From Pseudoneobacillus sp052180215 (GTDB lineage Bacteria > Bacillota > Bacilli > Bacillales > Cytobacillaceae): a DNA stretch of 64,000 nucleotides. The notes under the pieces are model-generated. The model had not been told where the DNA came from. It made no database searches and saw only the letters and a list, made by a program, of their open reading frames with translations. Both the position numbers and the translations under genes were made by a program. Shown one piece after another: positions 35,146 to 43,641 of the stretch. The stretch is taken from the NCBI RefSeq assembly GCF_052180215.1, contig NZ_CP197471.1, positions 1,770,001 to 1,834,000 on the forward strand, in the 5' to 3' direction. The first letter of the stretch is position 1, and each line of letters opens with the position of its first letter.

Positions 35146-35204
35146 TTGATCATTATTTAATTATCGTGTTTTCTCCCTCTCAACCGAACGGGTTTACTCT
35201 GTAG

Positions 35205-35657
35205 TTATTTATTAATACACGTCATTCCTAGTGCATAGTTATCCCATAATATATTTTCAACAAGTTCTTTTTGATGTAGGTCACAGCGAATCATGACCAC
35301 GATTTCAGATGATATTCTATTGCTACTTTTTTTTCTTTTTTTTACAAGCAATAACTTCACTATTAAACCTAAGATAATACCAGTGACTGCTCCTATAATT
35401 CCCCAAATGATAGGTCCCCATTTCAAAACATAACCATAAATGGATCCTAAGAGCATTAGGCATGTTCCTAAAATCGCAGCGGCATCAAACAAACTAAACC
35501 CATCTGCTCGATGAATGGTATCAAAAAGCTGCCTGGGTTCCTTTCGTTTATCAAGTGGTGCGGCAAAAATTTTATTTTTGGGAATTCCACGTTGTTCAAG
35601 AGCACTTATGGCTAATTCAATAAAGGTGGAATTTTCAAATGTGGCAATAACCAACAT
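35205..35657 (-). CDS. Small membrane protein, hypothetical
   Basis: A 150-residue protein. The first 55 residues look like a small alpha/beta domain with a VIATFENSTFIELAISALEQRGIP start, reminiscent of general-stress or YflT-like domains. Two close membrane helices follow (about residues 60-105, rich in Gly: GIIGAVTGIILGLIVKLLL), then a cytosolic tail ending in EIVVMIRC. Function unknown. It lies 19 bases after the stop of the 254-residue protein on the same strand and is probably cotranscribed. AGGAGTGAG precedes the ATG. Confidence 0.65.
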   Translation of the reverse strand: MLVIATFENSTFIELAISALEQRGIPKNKIFAAPLDKRKEPRQLFDTIHRADGFSLFDAAAILGTCLMLLGSIYGYVLKWGPIIWGIIGAVTGIILGLIVKLLLVKKRKKSSNRISSEIVVMIRCDLHQKELVENILWDNYALGMTCINK

Positions 35658-35676
35658 TATTTCTCACTCCTAGAAT

Positions 35677-36441
35677 TCAAACAGGAAACTCAAAATCCTC
35701 ATTTTGGTAATTTTGACGTAAGTATTTAGACATTTCTTTTTCAAATAACTTATTTTGTTCAACTGCAGAAGAATAGGCATCATAAATGATAAATAAATAG
35801 ATGGAAGGTAAATAAAGTAACCATTGTACATCTAATTCCTGTTTAGTCTTTAAAAACTCACCAATCATGGTGTGTTTAATTCCTATTGGAATATGTCCAA
35901 AATACAAAATCGCTACTGTATAACCAAATATAAAAAAACCAGAAATCATTTTATGTATATAGAGATGTCCTAAACCTGGAACTAAAGCAGACCAAGCAGC
36001 AGCAACCCATGGTTTTCGTTTATCTAAATAATTGATGTCCCAGGAACCAATGATCATTGTTGTAATAGGTGCATCTTCTCGATCGGCTAAGATATATTGC
36101 TTGTTCATATCCACTGTGGTTCTAAAACTATCCCAAATTCCTAACATGTAAATGCCTACATATAGCATTAACCATCTTTCCTCGAGTATATCCTTTGCCT
36201 TATCAAAATCACCTATTAAACTGTAATATATTCCTGTATTGATTTTTGCGTAATTATTGATAAATAATTCCCATAAAATGAGGATAAAGGCTGATAAATA
36301 CCTATGCTGAAGTAAGTGTCCAAAACCTGGATAGGAAAAAGAAAAAAAAGCGACGACATAAGGATTCCTTAGATGTAGTTGTGAGATTGAAAACTGAGAA
36401 ATATAGGCTCTGTTTCTTCTTTGAGAAGGATTTTTGTTCAA
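35677..36441 (-). CDS. Membrane protein with duplicated helix module, hypothetical
   Basis: A 254-residue protein with two internally repeated modules. The first is NPYVVAFFSFSYPGFGHLLQHRYLSAFILILWEL; the second is KPWVAAAWSALVPGLGHLYIHKMISGFFIFGYTV. Each is followed by a region with TGIYYSLIGDFDKAK or GIKHTMIGEFLKTKQ, then a W-L-[ML]-Y helix. The P-G-[FL]-G-H-L motif resembles small membrane modules of the DUF5683/TM2 kind. Gene duplication within the protein is clear. Starts at a TTG with AGGAG upstream. It heads a two-gene unit. Confidence 0.65.
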   Translation of the reverse strand: MNKNPSQRRNRAYISQFSISQLHLRNPYVVAFFSFSYPGFGHLLQHRYLSAFILILWELFINNYAKINTGIYYSLIGDFDKAKDILEERWLMLYVGIYMLGIWDSFRTTVDMNKQYILADREDAPITTMIIGSWDINYLDKRKPWVAAAWSALVPGLGHLYIHKMISGFFIFGYTVAILYFGHIPIGIKHTMIGEFLKTKQELDVQWLLYLPSIYLFIIYDAYSSAVEQNKLFEKEMSKYLRQNYQNEDFEFPV

Positions 36442-36543
36442 CTAGATGCACTCCTAGTAAGTAGCTAAAAAGAATAAATATATAAACTATTTTTATTCTT
36501 TTCTAAATAGGTATAAGTTATCCAAATATTAGGGGGAATTCTG

Positions 36544-36693
36544 ATGAAATATAACTTTGATGGAATGGTTAATCGCAGAAACACATTTTCAGTCGAATGG
36601 GAGGGTGGTTCATTCATAAAAGAAATGGGGATATGAAGGGCTGTAAGACCAAGCACTGAAAGAATAGCCAGAGAGTTTGATGACTTAAAATAA
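36544..36693 (+). pseudogene. Short ORF with an in-frame TGA, PatB/MalY-like N-terminus
   Basis: AGGGGGAA precedes an ATG. The frame reads MKYNFDGMVNRRNTFSVEWEG and stops at TGA (36634). The same frame then runs on for 18 codons, RAVRPSTERIAREFDDLK, to a TAA at 36691. The first part resembles the N-terminus of PatB/MalY-type C-S lyase aminotransferases, whose body is absent. The likely reading is a gene remnant. No hairpin like the SECIS at 58224 follows this TGA, so recoding is not supported. Confidence 0.4.
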
Positions 36694-36741
36694 ATATTTT
36701 ATTTTTAAAAGGGATACTAACGTAAAAGGGGGGAATGAAAT

Positions 36742-37287
36742 ATGAGTCAACCTTTTATGATTAGGATTGAAAATCAAAGGTTTCTTGAGAACCATGATGA
36801 AGATCTATGTTCTCATGGTGAAATTTATTTAAGTGTAAATGGAACAATTTTAACAAAAGCTGGTATAGATGAAGAATGGGGAATTAGTGAATCGGCTTTA
36901 GCGCTTTTACGAACGTTATTTACTGATCATCAATCGGATATAGAATTCGGGGAGGGACTTATTGTCCATGGATGTGGGGCAATCCTAATGGTAAATTGTC
37001 CAATCTCTATTCATTGGACTGTAAAGCATCTCAAGAATCGAGTGATTTTATCTAATTTTATAAAAGTAACGACTACAAATTCAGAAACCGGCAGTATCTA
37101 TTATCCTGAACTTAAGGTAGATATAAGCTGGCAGGAATATAAAGATCAGCTTGTTTCTTTTGCTTTAGAAGCTAAAGATTTTTTCCAGGACATAACTACA
37201 AAAAGATTTGCGGATGAGTATGATAAGGAAATGTACGAAGAATTTTGGAACGAATATCTTTTATTACTAAAGCGTGTGCATAATTGA
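36742..37287 (+). CDS. Hypothetical protein
   Basis: A 181-residue acidic soluble protein that I do not recognise. It has mixed strands and helices (SHGEIYLSVNGTILTKAGIDEEWGISESALALLRTLF), a central beta region and a charged C-terminal helix (KRFADEYDKEMYEEFWNEYLLLLKRVHN). No signal peptide or membrane segment. GGGGGGAATG precedes the ATG. Monocistronic. Confidence 0.7.
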   Translation: MSQPFMIRIENQRFLENHDEDLCSHGEIYLSVNGTILTKAGIDEEWGISESALALLRTLFTDHQSDIEFGEGLIVHGCGAILMVNCPISIHWTVKHLKNRVILSNFIKVTTTNSETGSIYYPELKVDISWQEYKDQLVSFALEAKDFFQDITTKRFADEYDKEMYEEFWNEYLLLLKRVHN

Positions 37288-37317
37288 AAAAAATGACCCT
37301 AAATGGGTCATTTTTAT
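37287..37317. terminator. Terminator between hypothetical and SgrR-like genes
   Basis: Stem AAAAATGACCC / GGGTCATTTTT between convergent genes. Confidence 0.85.
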
Positions 37318-39101
37318 TATAAACTTTCTTGTTTCTTCCAGATTTTCTTAAAATCAATATGGCCTCTTCCATTAAATTGAATGCCTTGGATGGAAGGGTG
37401 GAAACTGGATTCGATGGTTTTATGAACAAGAAATACAGCTAATCTTTCGTTAAGAATGGTATGAGTGATTTCATTAAATGTTTGTTCACGAACCTTTTTA
37501 CTTTCTTCTGCTAAGATTTCATTGATTTTTGTGTTTAAATATGGAAGCTTTTCTATTGGCCAATGTTGTTTAATAAAGCTATAGTCTGAGAGGTATTGTT
37601 CGAGTTTAGACAGCTCATCTTCCCCCCAAACGGCCTCAAATAGAATGCAATCGGCTTGTTGCATGAAGTCGGGATCCAGAATTTCCTGCCAACCCACAAT
37701 GACAACCCTCAATTGTATATGATATTTCTGAAATTGTTCTTTTATCCATAAAGCATCTGGTTCATGACGATCATACGTGTATAAGAAAATTTCTTCATGT
37801 TGATAGTCCGCTTTCTCAAGTAAACCTATGATTTCAGACGATGATGCATTTTCTTTTTTGTAATGTAATCTAGAAAAATCAATTTCAAAACCTGAAGACG
37901 GATAAATCCTCGGTTCACCTAATTCTTTAATCATTTTTTCTCTATCTATTATTTTTTCAATGGCTTCTCTAAAATAACGATTATTCTGTGGAGAATTTAT
38001 TTTATTAAGATTAAAAGTAAATAAAGTACTACCTGCATAACTGCCTACAGATTGGTTCCAAGATGGATTACTTTCATACTTGCTTTCCCCGGTATTAACA
38101 AATATGACTTCGGATTCTAACAAGTCTGAGTAGTCCTTTGGCATGTTTGAAATTTCAATTCTGTCGATATGAGCACGACCTTCAAAATAGGATGGAAAAA
38201 CTTCTAGTCTACAAGCATTTGGATGATATTTTTTGACCATATAAGGTCCCGTTCCTGGCGGTAAATTTAATTCATGATAATCAGTGATATCTGCTGGAAT
38301 GATAGAAAAGGTTGGAAAGCATAAATATCGCAAAAATAACGGACATTTCTTTTTTAACTGAAATTGAAGAGTATATTTATCCATTATTTTGATAGCTTGA
38401 ATGTTTTCAACTAGCCAACTTTGTTTATGGTCCTTATGAATGAGTTCGTTCACTGTAAATTGTACGTCAAAGGCATCTAGTTCCTTACCGTGATGAAAAA
38501 GAACGCCTTTACGAAGATAAAAATTCCAGGTGGTCATTTCGCGATTACATTCCCAGTGATGTGCTAGACTTTCAGTGACTGTATCACTGTCATGTTTATA
38601 CAAAACTAAGGTGTTATAAATTTGTTTGATTAAATGCGCATCAAAATCAAAATAAGCTTTCCTCGGAATAAGAGTATTAATCGTTCTAAATATTGGAAGA
38701 CGAATAATATCAATAAATTCATTTGAAGATCCTTGTCTTTCATAACCGAAAAAATGATGTATCCAACTAGTTATTTCTTTTTTTGCATTTATACTGCCGT
38801 ATTGACTAATTAATTGTAAACCTTCTGTTATATCTCCATCCCCGATATACCTTTTTCCAACAGAAAGGACCACTTCATCCACTGTAATAAGAAATTCTAG
38901 TTTAGATTTGTTTCCTCTGCCACGGCCTGAAATAAAGGCAATCCAATTTTGTTCAATCATCTTTTTTAAGATCAATTTAGCATTTCTTGAGGTGCAAAAT
39001 AATATACCCGAAATTTCATCCATTGTGACCGAATGGGATTGTTCTTCTAGAGAATAATAGTTTCTTAGTTTAACAAAGTCATCAATTAGCTGGTGCTTCA
39101 A
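37317..39101 (-). CDS. SgrR-like transcription regulator with solute-binding domain
   Basis: A 594-residue protein. The N-terminal winged helix is VTMDEISGILFCTSRNAKLILKKMIEQNWIAFISGRGRGNKSKLEF (about residues 24-70). It is fused to an oligopeptide-binding-protein-like domain (ESLAHHWECNREMTTWNFYLRKGVLFHHGKELDAFDVQFT, then LPPGTGPYMVKKYHPNACRLEVFPSYFEG). This is the SgrR architecture: a cytosolic binding domain senses a small molecule and controls a nearby transporter. It starts at TTG with GGAGTG upstream. It faces the MFS/M20-peptidase operon, its likely target. Confidence 0.9.
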   Translation of the reverse strand: MKHQLIDDFVKLRNYYSLEEQSHSVTMDEISGILFCTSRNAKLILKKMIEQNWIAFISGRGRGNKSKLEFLITVDEVVLSVGKRYIGDGDITEGLQLISQYGSINAKKEITSWIHHFFGYERQGSSNEFIDIIRLPIFRTINTLIPRKAYFDFDAHLIKQIYNTLVLYKHDSDTVTESLAHHWECNREMTTWNFYLRKGVLFHHGKELDAFDVQFTVNELIHKDHKQSWLVENIQAIKIMDKYTLQFQLKKKCPLFLRYLCFPTFSIIPADITDYHELNLPPGTGPYMVKKYHPNACRLEVFPSYFEGRAHIDRIEISNMPKDYSDLLESEVIFVNTGESKYESNPSWNQSVGSYAGSTLFTFNLNKINSPQNNRYFREAIEKIIDREKMIKELGEPRIYPSSGFEIDFSRLHYKKENASSSEIIGLLEKADYQHEEIFLYTYDRHEPDALWIKEQFQKYHIQLRVVIVGWQEILDPDFMQQADCILFEAVWGEDELSKLEQYLSDYSFIKQHWPIEKLPYLNTKINEILAEESKKVREQTFNEITHTILNERLAVFLVHKTIESSFHPSIQGIQFNGRGHIDFKKIWKKQESL

Positions 39102-39200
39102 AAGAAATCACTCCAAAAAAAGTTGAAATAAAAAACTACATAATTACCATTTTTACCTTCTATTTTCCGGTGTAAGTTATTTACAAGGAGGAGAGTAAAA

Positions 39201-40418
39201 ATGACGTTACAAGTATCAAGGGTTCAATCAATCGGCTTATGGAAAAATAAATCCTTTTCTATCCTGTTAGCTTCTACGTTTTTATTAAGTATAGCAAACA
39301 AAATATATGAGCTTCTTTTACCATTAGTTATGTATGAGTTAACCCGTTCATCCGTGGTGGTAAGTTCAATGAGAACGGCAGAGCTTTTACCCAATCTATT
39401 GTTTGGCATTTTTATTGGGGTAATGGTTGATCGGGTTAATAAAAAAAGGTGGGTATTGTGGATGATTGGTTGTCAAGCGATATTACTGCTTGGAATGGCA
39501 TATCTCATCAAAACGAATACCACCCTATTGTTCCCTTATTATACCATTGGATTTTTGCTAATGACGTTCAGCTACGGTTACTTTAATGCACAAGTTAGTT
39601 TAATTAAAACAACGGTTCATTCAAGTCAACTTACAGCAGCCAATGCAAAGTTTTCCTTTATGGATACATTTGTCACGATTATGGGACCTATGATTTCTGG
39701 ATTCATTTTACTATTACCATTTTTATATGATGGTTTATGGATTACGTCAATCGTTTATTTCATTGCCTTTTTGCTATTAACCCAAATTAAGCTGCCTGTT
39801 ATGGAAACTGTAAGTAAAAAACAACCTTTTTTCAAAGATTTAAAGACAGGGTGGGTTTTCTTTATGAATAATAAGCCATTGTTGACGATGACAATGTTTA
39901 TTATTTTTCTCAACTGTAGTTTTACAGTTGTTTCGACGATGGTCATCATTTTTGCAAAAGAAGAATTAAACATGTCATCATCTATGATTGCGATTGTTAT
40001 GAGTGCTTCAGGAATTGGTGGAATAATGGCAAGCAACGTTGTTGCTAGGTTAAGAGAACGGTATGGAATAGGAAAACTATTTGGTTTGACGGCGATTTGG
40101 AATGCGATAGGGTATCTTGGTCTATTTTTTACTGAAAATACGTATTTCTTAGTCATTTCCTTATTTATTGTTGGATTTGCAGGTGCTATTTATGGTGTTT
40201 GTGCTTATACCTTTAGATTAGAACAGACTCCAGCAGATTTAATTGGAAAAATCAGTGGCATTACAGGGACGCTTTTTCGATTAGGAATGCCAGTAGCCAT
40301 GTACTTTTCTGGATATGTTGTGGAATGGTGGGGGACGTCTACGGTGTTTATTAGTGCTTGTCTCTTAAATATAGTTGTTTTCATTGTTTATACTAGAACT
40401 TATTTATGGAGAATGTAG
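39201..40418 (+). CDS. MFS transporter
   Basis: A 405-residue, 12-helix major facilitator. GIFIGVMVDRVNKKRWVLW is the loop 2-3 motif (G-x-x-x-D-R). The overall form recalls enterobactin/macrolide-type exporters (DUF894/EntS-like). Substrate unknown. CAAGGAGGAGAG precedes the ATG. The M20 peptidase gene starts 16 bases later, and the divergent SgrR-like gene suggests specific induction. Confidence 0.88.
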   Translation: MTLQVSRVQSIGLWKNKSFSILLASTFLLSIANKIYELLLPLVMYELTRSSVVVSSMRTAELLPNLLFGIFIGVMVDRVNKKRWVLWMIGCQAILLLGMAYLIKTNTTLLFPYYTIGFLLMTFSYGYFNAQVSLIKTTVHSSQLTAANAKFSFMDTFVTIMGPMISGFILLLPFLYDGLWITSIVYFIAFLLLTQIKLPVMETVSKKQPFFKDLKTGWVFFMNNKPLLTMTMFIIFLNCSFTVVSTMVIIFAKEELNMSSSMIAIVMSASGIGGIMASNVVARLRERYGIGKLFGLTAIWNAIGYLGLFFTENTYFLVISLFIVGFAGAIYGVCAYTFRLEQTPADLIGKISGITGTLFRLGMPVAMYFSGYVVEWWGTSTVFISACLLNIVVFIVYTRTYLWRM

Positions 40419-40433
40419 AAGGAGTGTGCAAAA

Positions 40434-41876
40434 ATGGGAATCCAATTAAAAAAACAAATTATAGCCAATTTACCTGCATATTTGAAAGAGTTAATAGATT
40501 TTGTCAAGGTTCCAAATAATGTATTCAATCTTGACCAAGTTGTTGAAAATGCCAATTTCTTAATTGAGATAATGAAAAAACGGGGAATAAAGGTAGAGGT
40601 GATACCTACTAAAACAGGCAGACCGCTTATATATGGTGAACTTTTTAAGAACCCTTCTAATAAAAACATCCTTATTTATGGTCATTATGATGGAGTACCG
40701 GTTGAAGCGGACAAATGGAATTCAGATCCTTATCAACCGATTTTTAGAAGATCTGAGGGGGGCGGTCTTGATTTTAACGACGATGAGGATTATTTAACAG
40801 GGGAATGGCGAGTATATGGACGCTCCATTGCAGATTCCAAAAATGCGATAATAGCCATTTTACTTAGTTTAGACTTATTAGAAGAAAAAGAGATATTGCC
40901 AGGTGTGAATATTAAATTCCTATTTGATGGGGAGGAAGAAATAGAATCACCTAGTTTAGAAGAATGCTTAACAGCAAATCCAGACATGTGGAAAGCAGAT
41001 TTAATGATTTCAGCTTCAGGTGAGGTTCATCAAAGTGGTTTGCCGACTGTGGAACTAGGTGTAAGGGGAATGCTGCAAGTAGATATAACCACATATACAT
41101 CTGTAATGAATTTGCACAGTGGCCATTTTGGCAATTTTGCCCCAAATGCTGCACTGGATTTAAGTTATCTTCTTTCCTCAATGAAAGATCGTTCTGGCAA
41201 GGTATGTGTAAAAGGGTTTTATGATGAGGTGCAGGAATTAACCGATTCTGAATTAAAGGTTATGGATTGTATACCTGCTATAGAAGCTGAGATATGTCAG
41301 AATTTTGGTATTATGGAGCCTGAAATGAAGGGTCTGTCTTTGCAAAGGATGATTAACTTGCCAACTTTAAATATTCGGGGCTTGGCTGGTGGGTTTTTGG
41401 GAGAAGAAGCACGAAATATTATCCCAAGTAATGCTAGTGCAGAATTGGACATTAGATTGGTAAAAGGGATGAATCCCGAGGTCACTTTTGAAAAAATAAA
41501 ACAGCATATCATAGATCTTGGTTGGACTGTTTTGGAAAAGGATCCTAGTCGAGAAGAGATGTTAAAATTTAGGAAAATCGTCAAGATGACCAAAAAGGCT
41601 GGATTTTCTGCTACTAAAACGAATTTGGATTCAAAGGAAGCACAACACGTCATCAATGTTCTTAAACAATTATACAAAGATCAAATGGTTGTGATGCCAA
41701 CAGAGGGTGGAAGTCTCCCGTTATATCTTTTTGAGAGACTTGGGATACCCGTTGTGTGTTTGCCAACATCTAATTATGACTGTAATCAACACACAAATAA
41801 TGAGAATCTTAGAATTGATCATTTTGTTAGGGCAATCGAATTATTTACCACACTCTTTATGAAGGAAATGGAGTAA
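40434..41876 (+). CDS. M20 family metallopeptidase
   Basis: A 480-residue di-zinc exopeptidase. Metal motifs: GHYDGVPVEADKW (first His-Asp), the SIADSKNAIIAILLSL bridging Asp, DGEEEIESPSLEECL (catalytic Glu-Glu), and NYDCNQHTNNENLRIDHF near the C-terminus. The central lid/dimerisation domain lies at about residues 200-350. It may hydrolyse a dipeptide or an N-acyl amino acid delivered by the MFS protein. AAGGAGTG precedes the ATG. No terminator with a T run is obvious after it. Confidence 0.9.
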   Translation: MGIQLKKQIIANLPAYLKELIDFVKVPNNVFNLDQVVENANFLIEIMKKRGIKVEVIPTKTGRPLIYGELFKNPSNKNILIYGHYDGVPVEADKWNSDPYQPIFRRSEGGGLDFNDDEDYLTGEWRVYGRSIADSKNAIIAILLSLDLLEEKEILPGVNIKFLFDGEEEIESPSLEECLTANPDMWKADLMISASGEVHQSGLPTVELGVRGMLQVDITTYTSVMNLHSGHFGNFAPNAALDLSYLLSSMKDRSGKVCVKGFYDEVQELTDSELKVMDCIPAIEAEICQNFGIMEPEMKGLSLQRMINLPTLNIRGLAGGFLGEEARNIIPSNASAELDIRLVKGMNPEVTFEKIKQHIIDLGWTVLEKDPSREEMLKFRKIVKMTKKAGFSATKTNLDSKEAQHVINVLKQLYKDQMVVMPTEGGSLPLYLFERLGIPVVCLPTSNYDCNQHTNNENLRIDHFVRAIELFTTLFMKEME

Positions 41877-42041
41877 AGAGCAAAGAGAGTTCCAGTATGC
41901 TGGGGCTTTCTTTTATTTTACGTAAAAAAGAGGGTTTTTTGCCATTTGAATGGAAGAATTATGTAAAAAAGTTTTATTGTTCGGTAGGTAGCCATTGGTG
42001 GTACATAGGTGTTGAATATTTTCACTAGAAAAGGTGATAGA

Positions 42042-42665
42042 ATGATAAATTTGCGCTATAAATGGAAACCTTATGTAAAGTATGGACAAGTTTTTGAAAT
42101 GGAAAGAAATAAGGTTATATATCGCCAAGGTGAAACAGGTCGTGGAATCTATTATTTGAGTAAGGGAGAGGTGAAAATTAATCTTTTATCAGATAAAGGA
42201 GACGAAAGGATTATTAATATTGTTCCACCTGGAATGCTATTTGGAGAGCATGGTGTTCAACATGAGCCTTATTTAACTGGAGCTGTAACCACTCGCCCTT
42301 CAACGGTATATCATTTTTCGGATGAAGTGATTTCCCTCATTTGCAAAGAACACCCAGAAGCAGCCACGGTTTATACCAATTCTCTTATTTATAAATTTAG
42401 AATTCTAGCAGAAATTATTTCACATATCGATAGTCCAGTAGAACAGCAAATGGCTTACTATTTGCTAAAGCTTTACCATGAAAATGGAAATGTTCCAATG
42501 AACCAAACATCTCTCGCGAAATATATTGGTACATCTCGGATATCAGTCAATAAAGTGATTCAAAAATGGAAGCAGGATAACTATATAGAACTAAATAGTC
42601 GTCAAATCACAATCAAAAACATGGAAAAAATGAAAGCGATTGCAAGTAACCAAGAAGAAGCCTAA
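42042..42665 (+). CDS. Crp/Fnr family regulator
   Basis: A 207-residue regulator. The cyclic-nucleotide-like beta barrel is at residues about 20-110 (NKVIYRQGETGRGIYYLSKGEVKINLLSDKG...). A dimer helix follows, then a helix-turn-helix TSLAKYIGTSRISVNKVIQKWKQDNYI (about 160-188). It lacks the Cys cluster of Fnr, so no iron-sulfur sensing is seen, and the barrel lacks the cAMP-type Arg-Ser pattern. Ligand unknown. Start by AAAGGTGAT before the ATG at 42042. It sits at the head of the catabolic island and is a paralog of the next gene, which is transcribed toward it. Confidence 0.88.
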   Translation: MINLRYKWKPYVKYGQVFEMERNKVIYRQGETGRGIYYLSKGEVKINLLSDKGDERIINIVPPGMLFGEHGVQHEPYLTGAVTTRPSTVYHFSDEVISLICKEHPEAATVYTNSLIYKFRILAEIISHIDSPVEQQMAYYLLKLYHENGNVPMNQTSLAKYIGTSRISVNKVIQKWKQDNYIELNSRQITIKNMEKMKAIASNQEEA

Positions 42666-42699
42666 TCGAATAAGGAAGAATGCGACGAAAAAATAAATT

Positions 42700-42756
42700 A
42701 CTGCAACACTTTAAAGCGCCGGGGGTCAGACCCCCGGCGCTTTAAAGTGTTGCAGT
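42700..42756. repeat. Perfect 57-bp palindrome with GGGGGTCAGACCCCC core
   Basis: A 28-bp arm (42700-42727), one central A (42728) and an exact complement (42729-42756). The core is CCGGGGGTC-A-GACCCCCGG. It lies between two convergent Crp/Fnr genes and is followed by TTTTT on one side only weakly (GTGTTTTTA). It can act as a terminator, but its length and the core shared with the site at 62711-62765 indicate a repeated mobile hairpin element. Confidence 0.9.
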
Positions 42757-42760
42757 GTTT

Positions 42761-43384
42761 TTATGTTACTAACTTTCGTAGGATGTCTGGTTTTTTTATA
42801 TAGTATTTTCGGTTTTGGATTTCGACAATATTGTCTTCTTGCCATTGTTTTAGGATTTTATAGACGGTTATTCTTGTTAGCCCAGTACAACTGGCAATAT
42901 CTTGTTGGTAAAGGGGAACCTCGTAGTTTTTAAATTCATCACATACATTTTGTAGGAGTAAGGCAATCTTTTGTTCAGATGTAAGCGCATTCAAATTAAT
43001 GCGATCTAATAAAATTTTCATTTTATGAATGACCGTTCTTGAAAAAAGTTTAAATAATTCTGGATGAACCATAATCAATTGATTGAATTCCTCACAGGAG
43101 AAGTGATAGAGGACGGAGTCTTTGACAGCAATAGCGGTTGTGAAATGAGTGTTTTGATCCAATGCTTGAACTCCGAGCAACTGATTTGGAAGTACAATAT
43201 TTAGTAGTCTTTCTTTACCTGTAGCGGTTTCAGTTACGATTCTCACCAGTCCTTTATGAAGAAAATAAAACTCCCCACCACAGGTTCCTTGAGAGTAGAT
43301 CGTTTGTTTTGCTTTGAAAAATTTCCTTGTACCGTACTTTAAATAAGCTTCCCAATTATAAGCCGTTTCATAGACCGTTACCAC
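42761..43384 (-). CDS. Crp/Fnr family regulator (second)
   Basis: A 207-residue paralog of the gene at 42042. The barrel is AKQTIYSQGTCGGEFYFLHKGLVRIVTETATGKERLLNIVLPNQLLGVQAL. The DNA-binding helix is YQQDIASCTGLTRITVYKILKQWQEDNIV. No Fnr-type Cys cluster is present. It starts at GTG (43384) with AGGAGGT seven bases upstream. It lies between the first regulator and the divergent monooxygenase gene, so it is a good candidate for controlling the aromatic degradation genes. Confidence 0.87.
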   Translation of the reverse strand: MVTVYETAYNWEAYLKYGTRKFFKAKQTIYSQGTCGGEFYFLHKGLVRIVTETATGKERLLNIVLPNQLLGVQALDQNTHFTTAIAVKDSVLYHFSCEEFNQLIMVHPELFKLFSRTVIHKMKILLDRINLNALTSEQKIALLLQNVCDEFKNYEVPLYQQDIASCTGLTRITVYKILKQWQEDNIVEIQNRKYYIKKPDILRKLVT

Positions 43385-43641
43385 ACCAGTACCTCCTATT
43401 CAAAAATCGGATGTATTAGCTTAGGCTGTCATGTTCTTGGTTCTTCGCTCTTCGCTCTTCGCTCTTGTTTCCACTATTATCATAGTTTAAATATTATTAT
43501 TTTACTACTATTAGATTGATTATTTTGACTTTTTAGAATACTTTCTTGAAAAATACGTTAATTCGTTTACAGTTTGTTAAAAGGATTCCGTATTACAATT
43601 CAGTTAGAATTTTCAAACTACTTACTAAAAGGAGGGATTGT
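43385..43641. other. Regulatory gap upstream of the monooxygenase gene, with a 7-bp microsatellite
   Basis: About 257 bases without a gene, between the divergent Crp/Fnr gene and the monooxygenase. Three exact copies of TTCGCTC (43444-43464) occur near the regulator. The rest is AT-rich. I see no Crp-like palindrome here. Confidence 0.5.

Noticed and set aside
34932..35204. Open frame through the TATCGGAC array
   Set aside because: Its sequence is the repeats read in one frame; composition and context do not support a gene.
36634..36636. A second selenocysteine codon in the short PatB-like ORF
   Set aside because: No SECIS-like hairpin follows and the residue before the TGA is not a known Sec site.
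42042..42665. An oxygen-sensing Fnr
   Set aside because: No Cys cluster for an iron-sulfur centre is present, so the call stays at family level.
42700..42756. Palindrome as an ordinary terminator only
   Set aside because: It is perfect over 57 bp, has only a weak T run, and its core recurs at 62711 between genes in the same direction; an ordinary terminator does not explain these facts, though it may also terminate.
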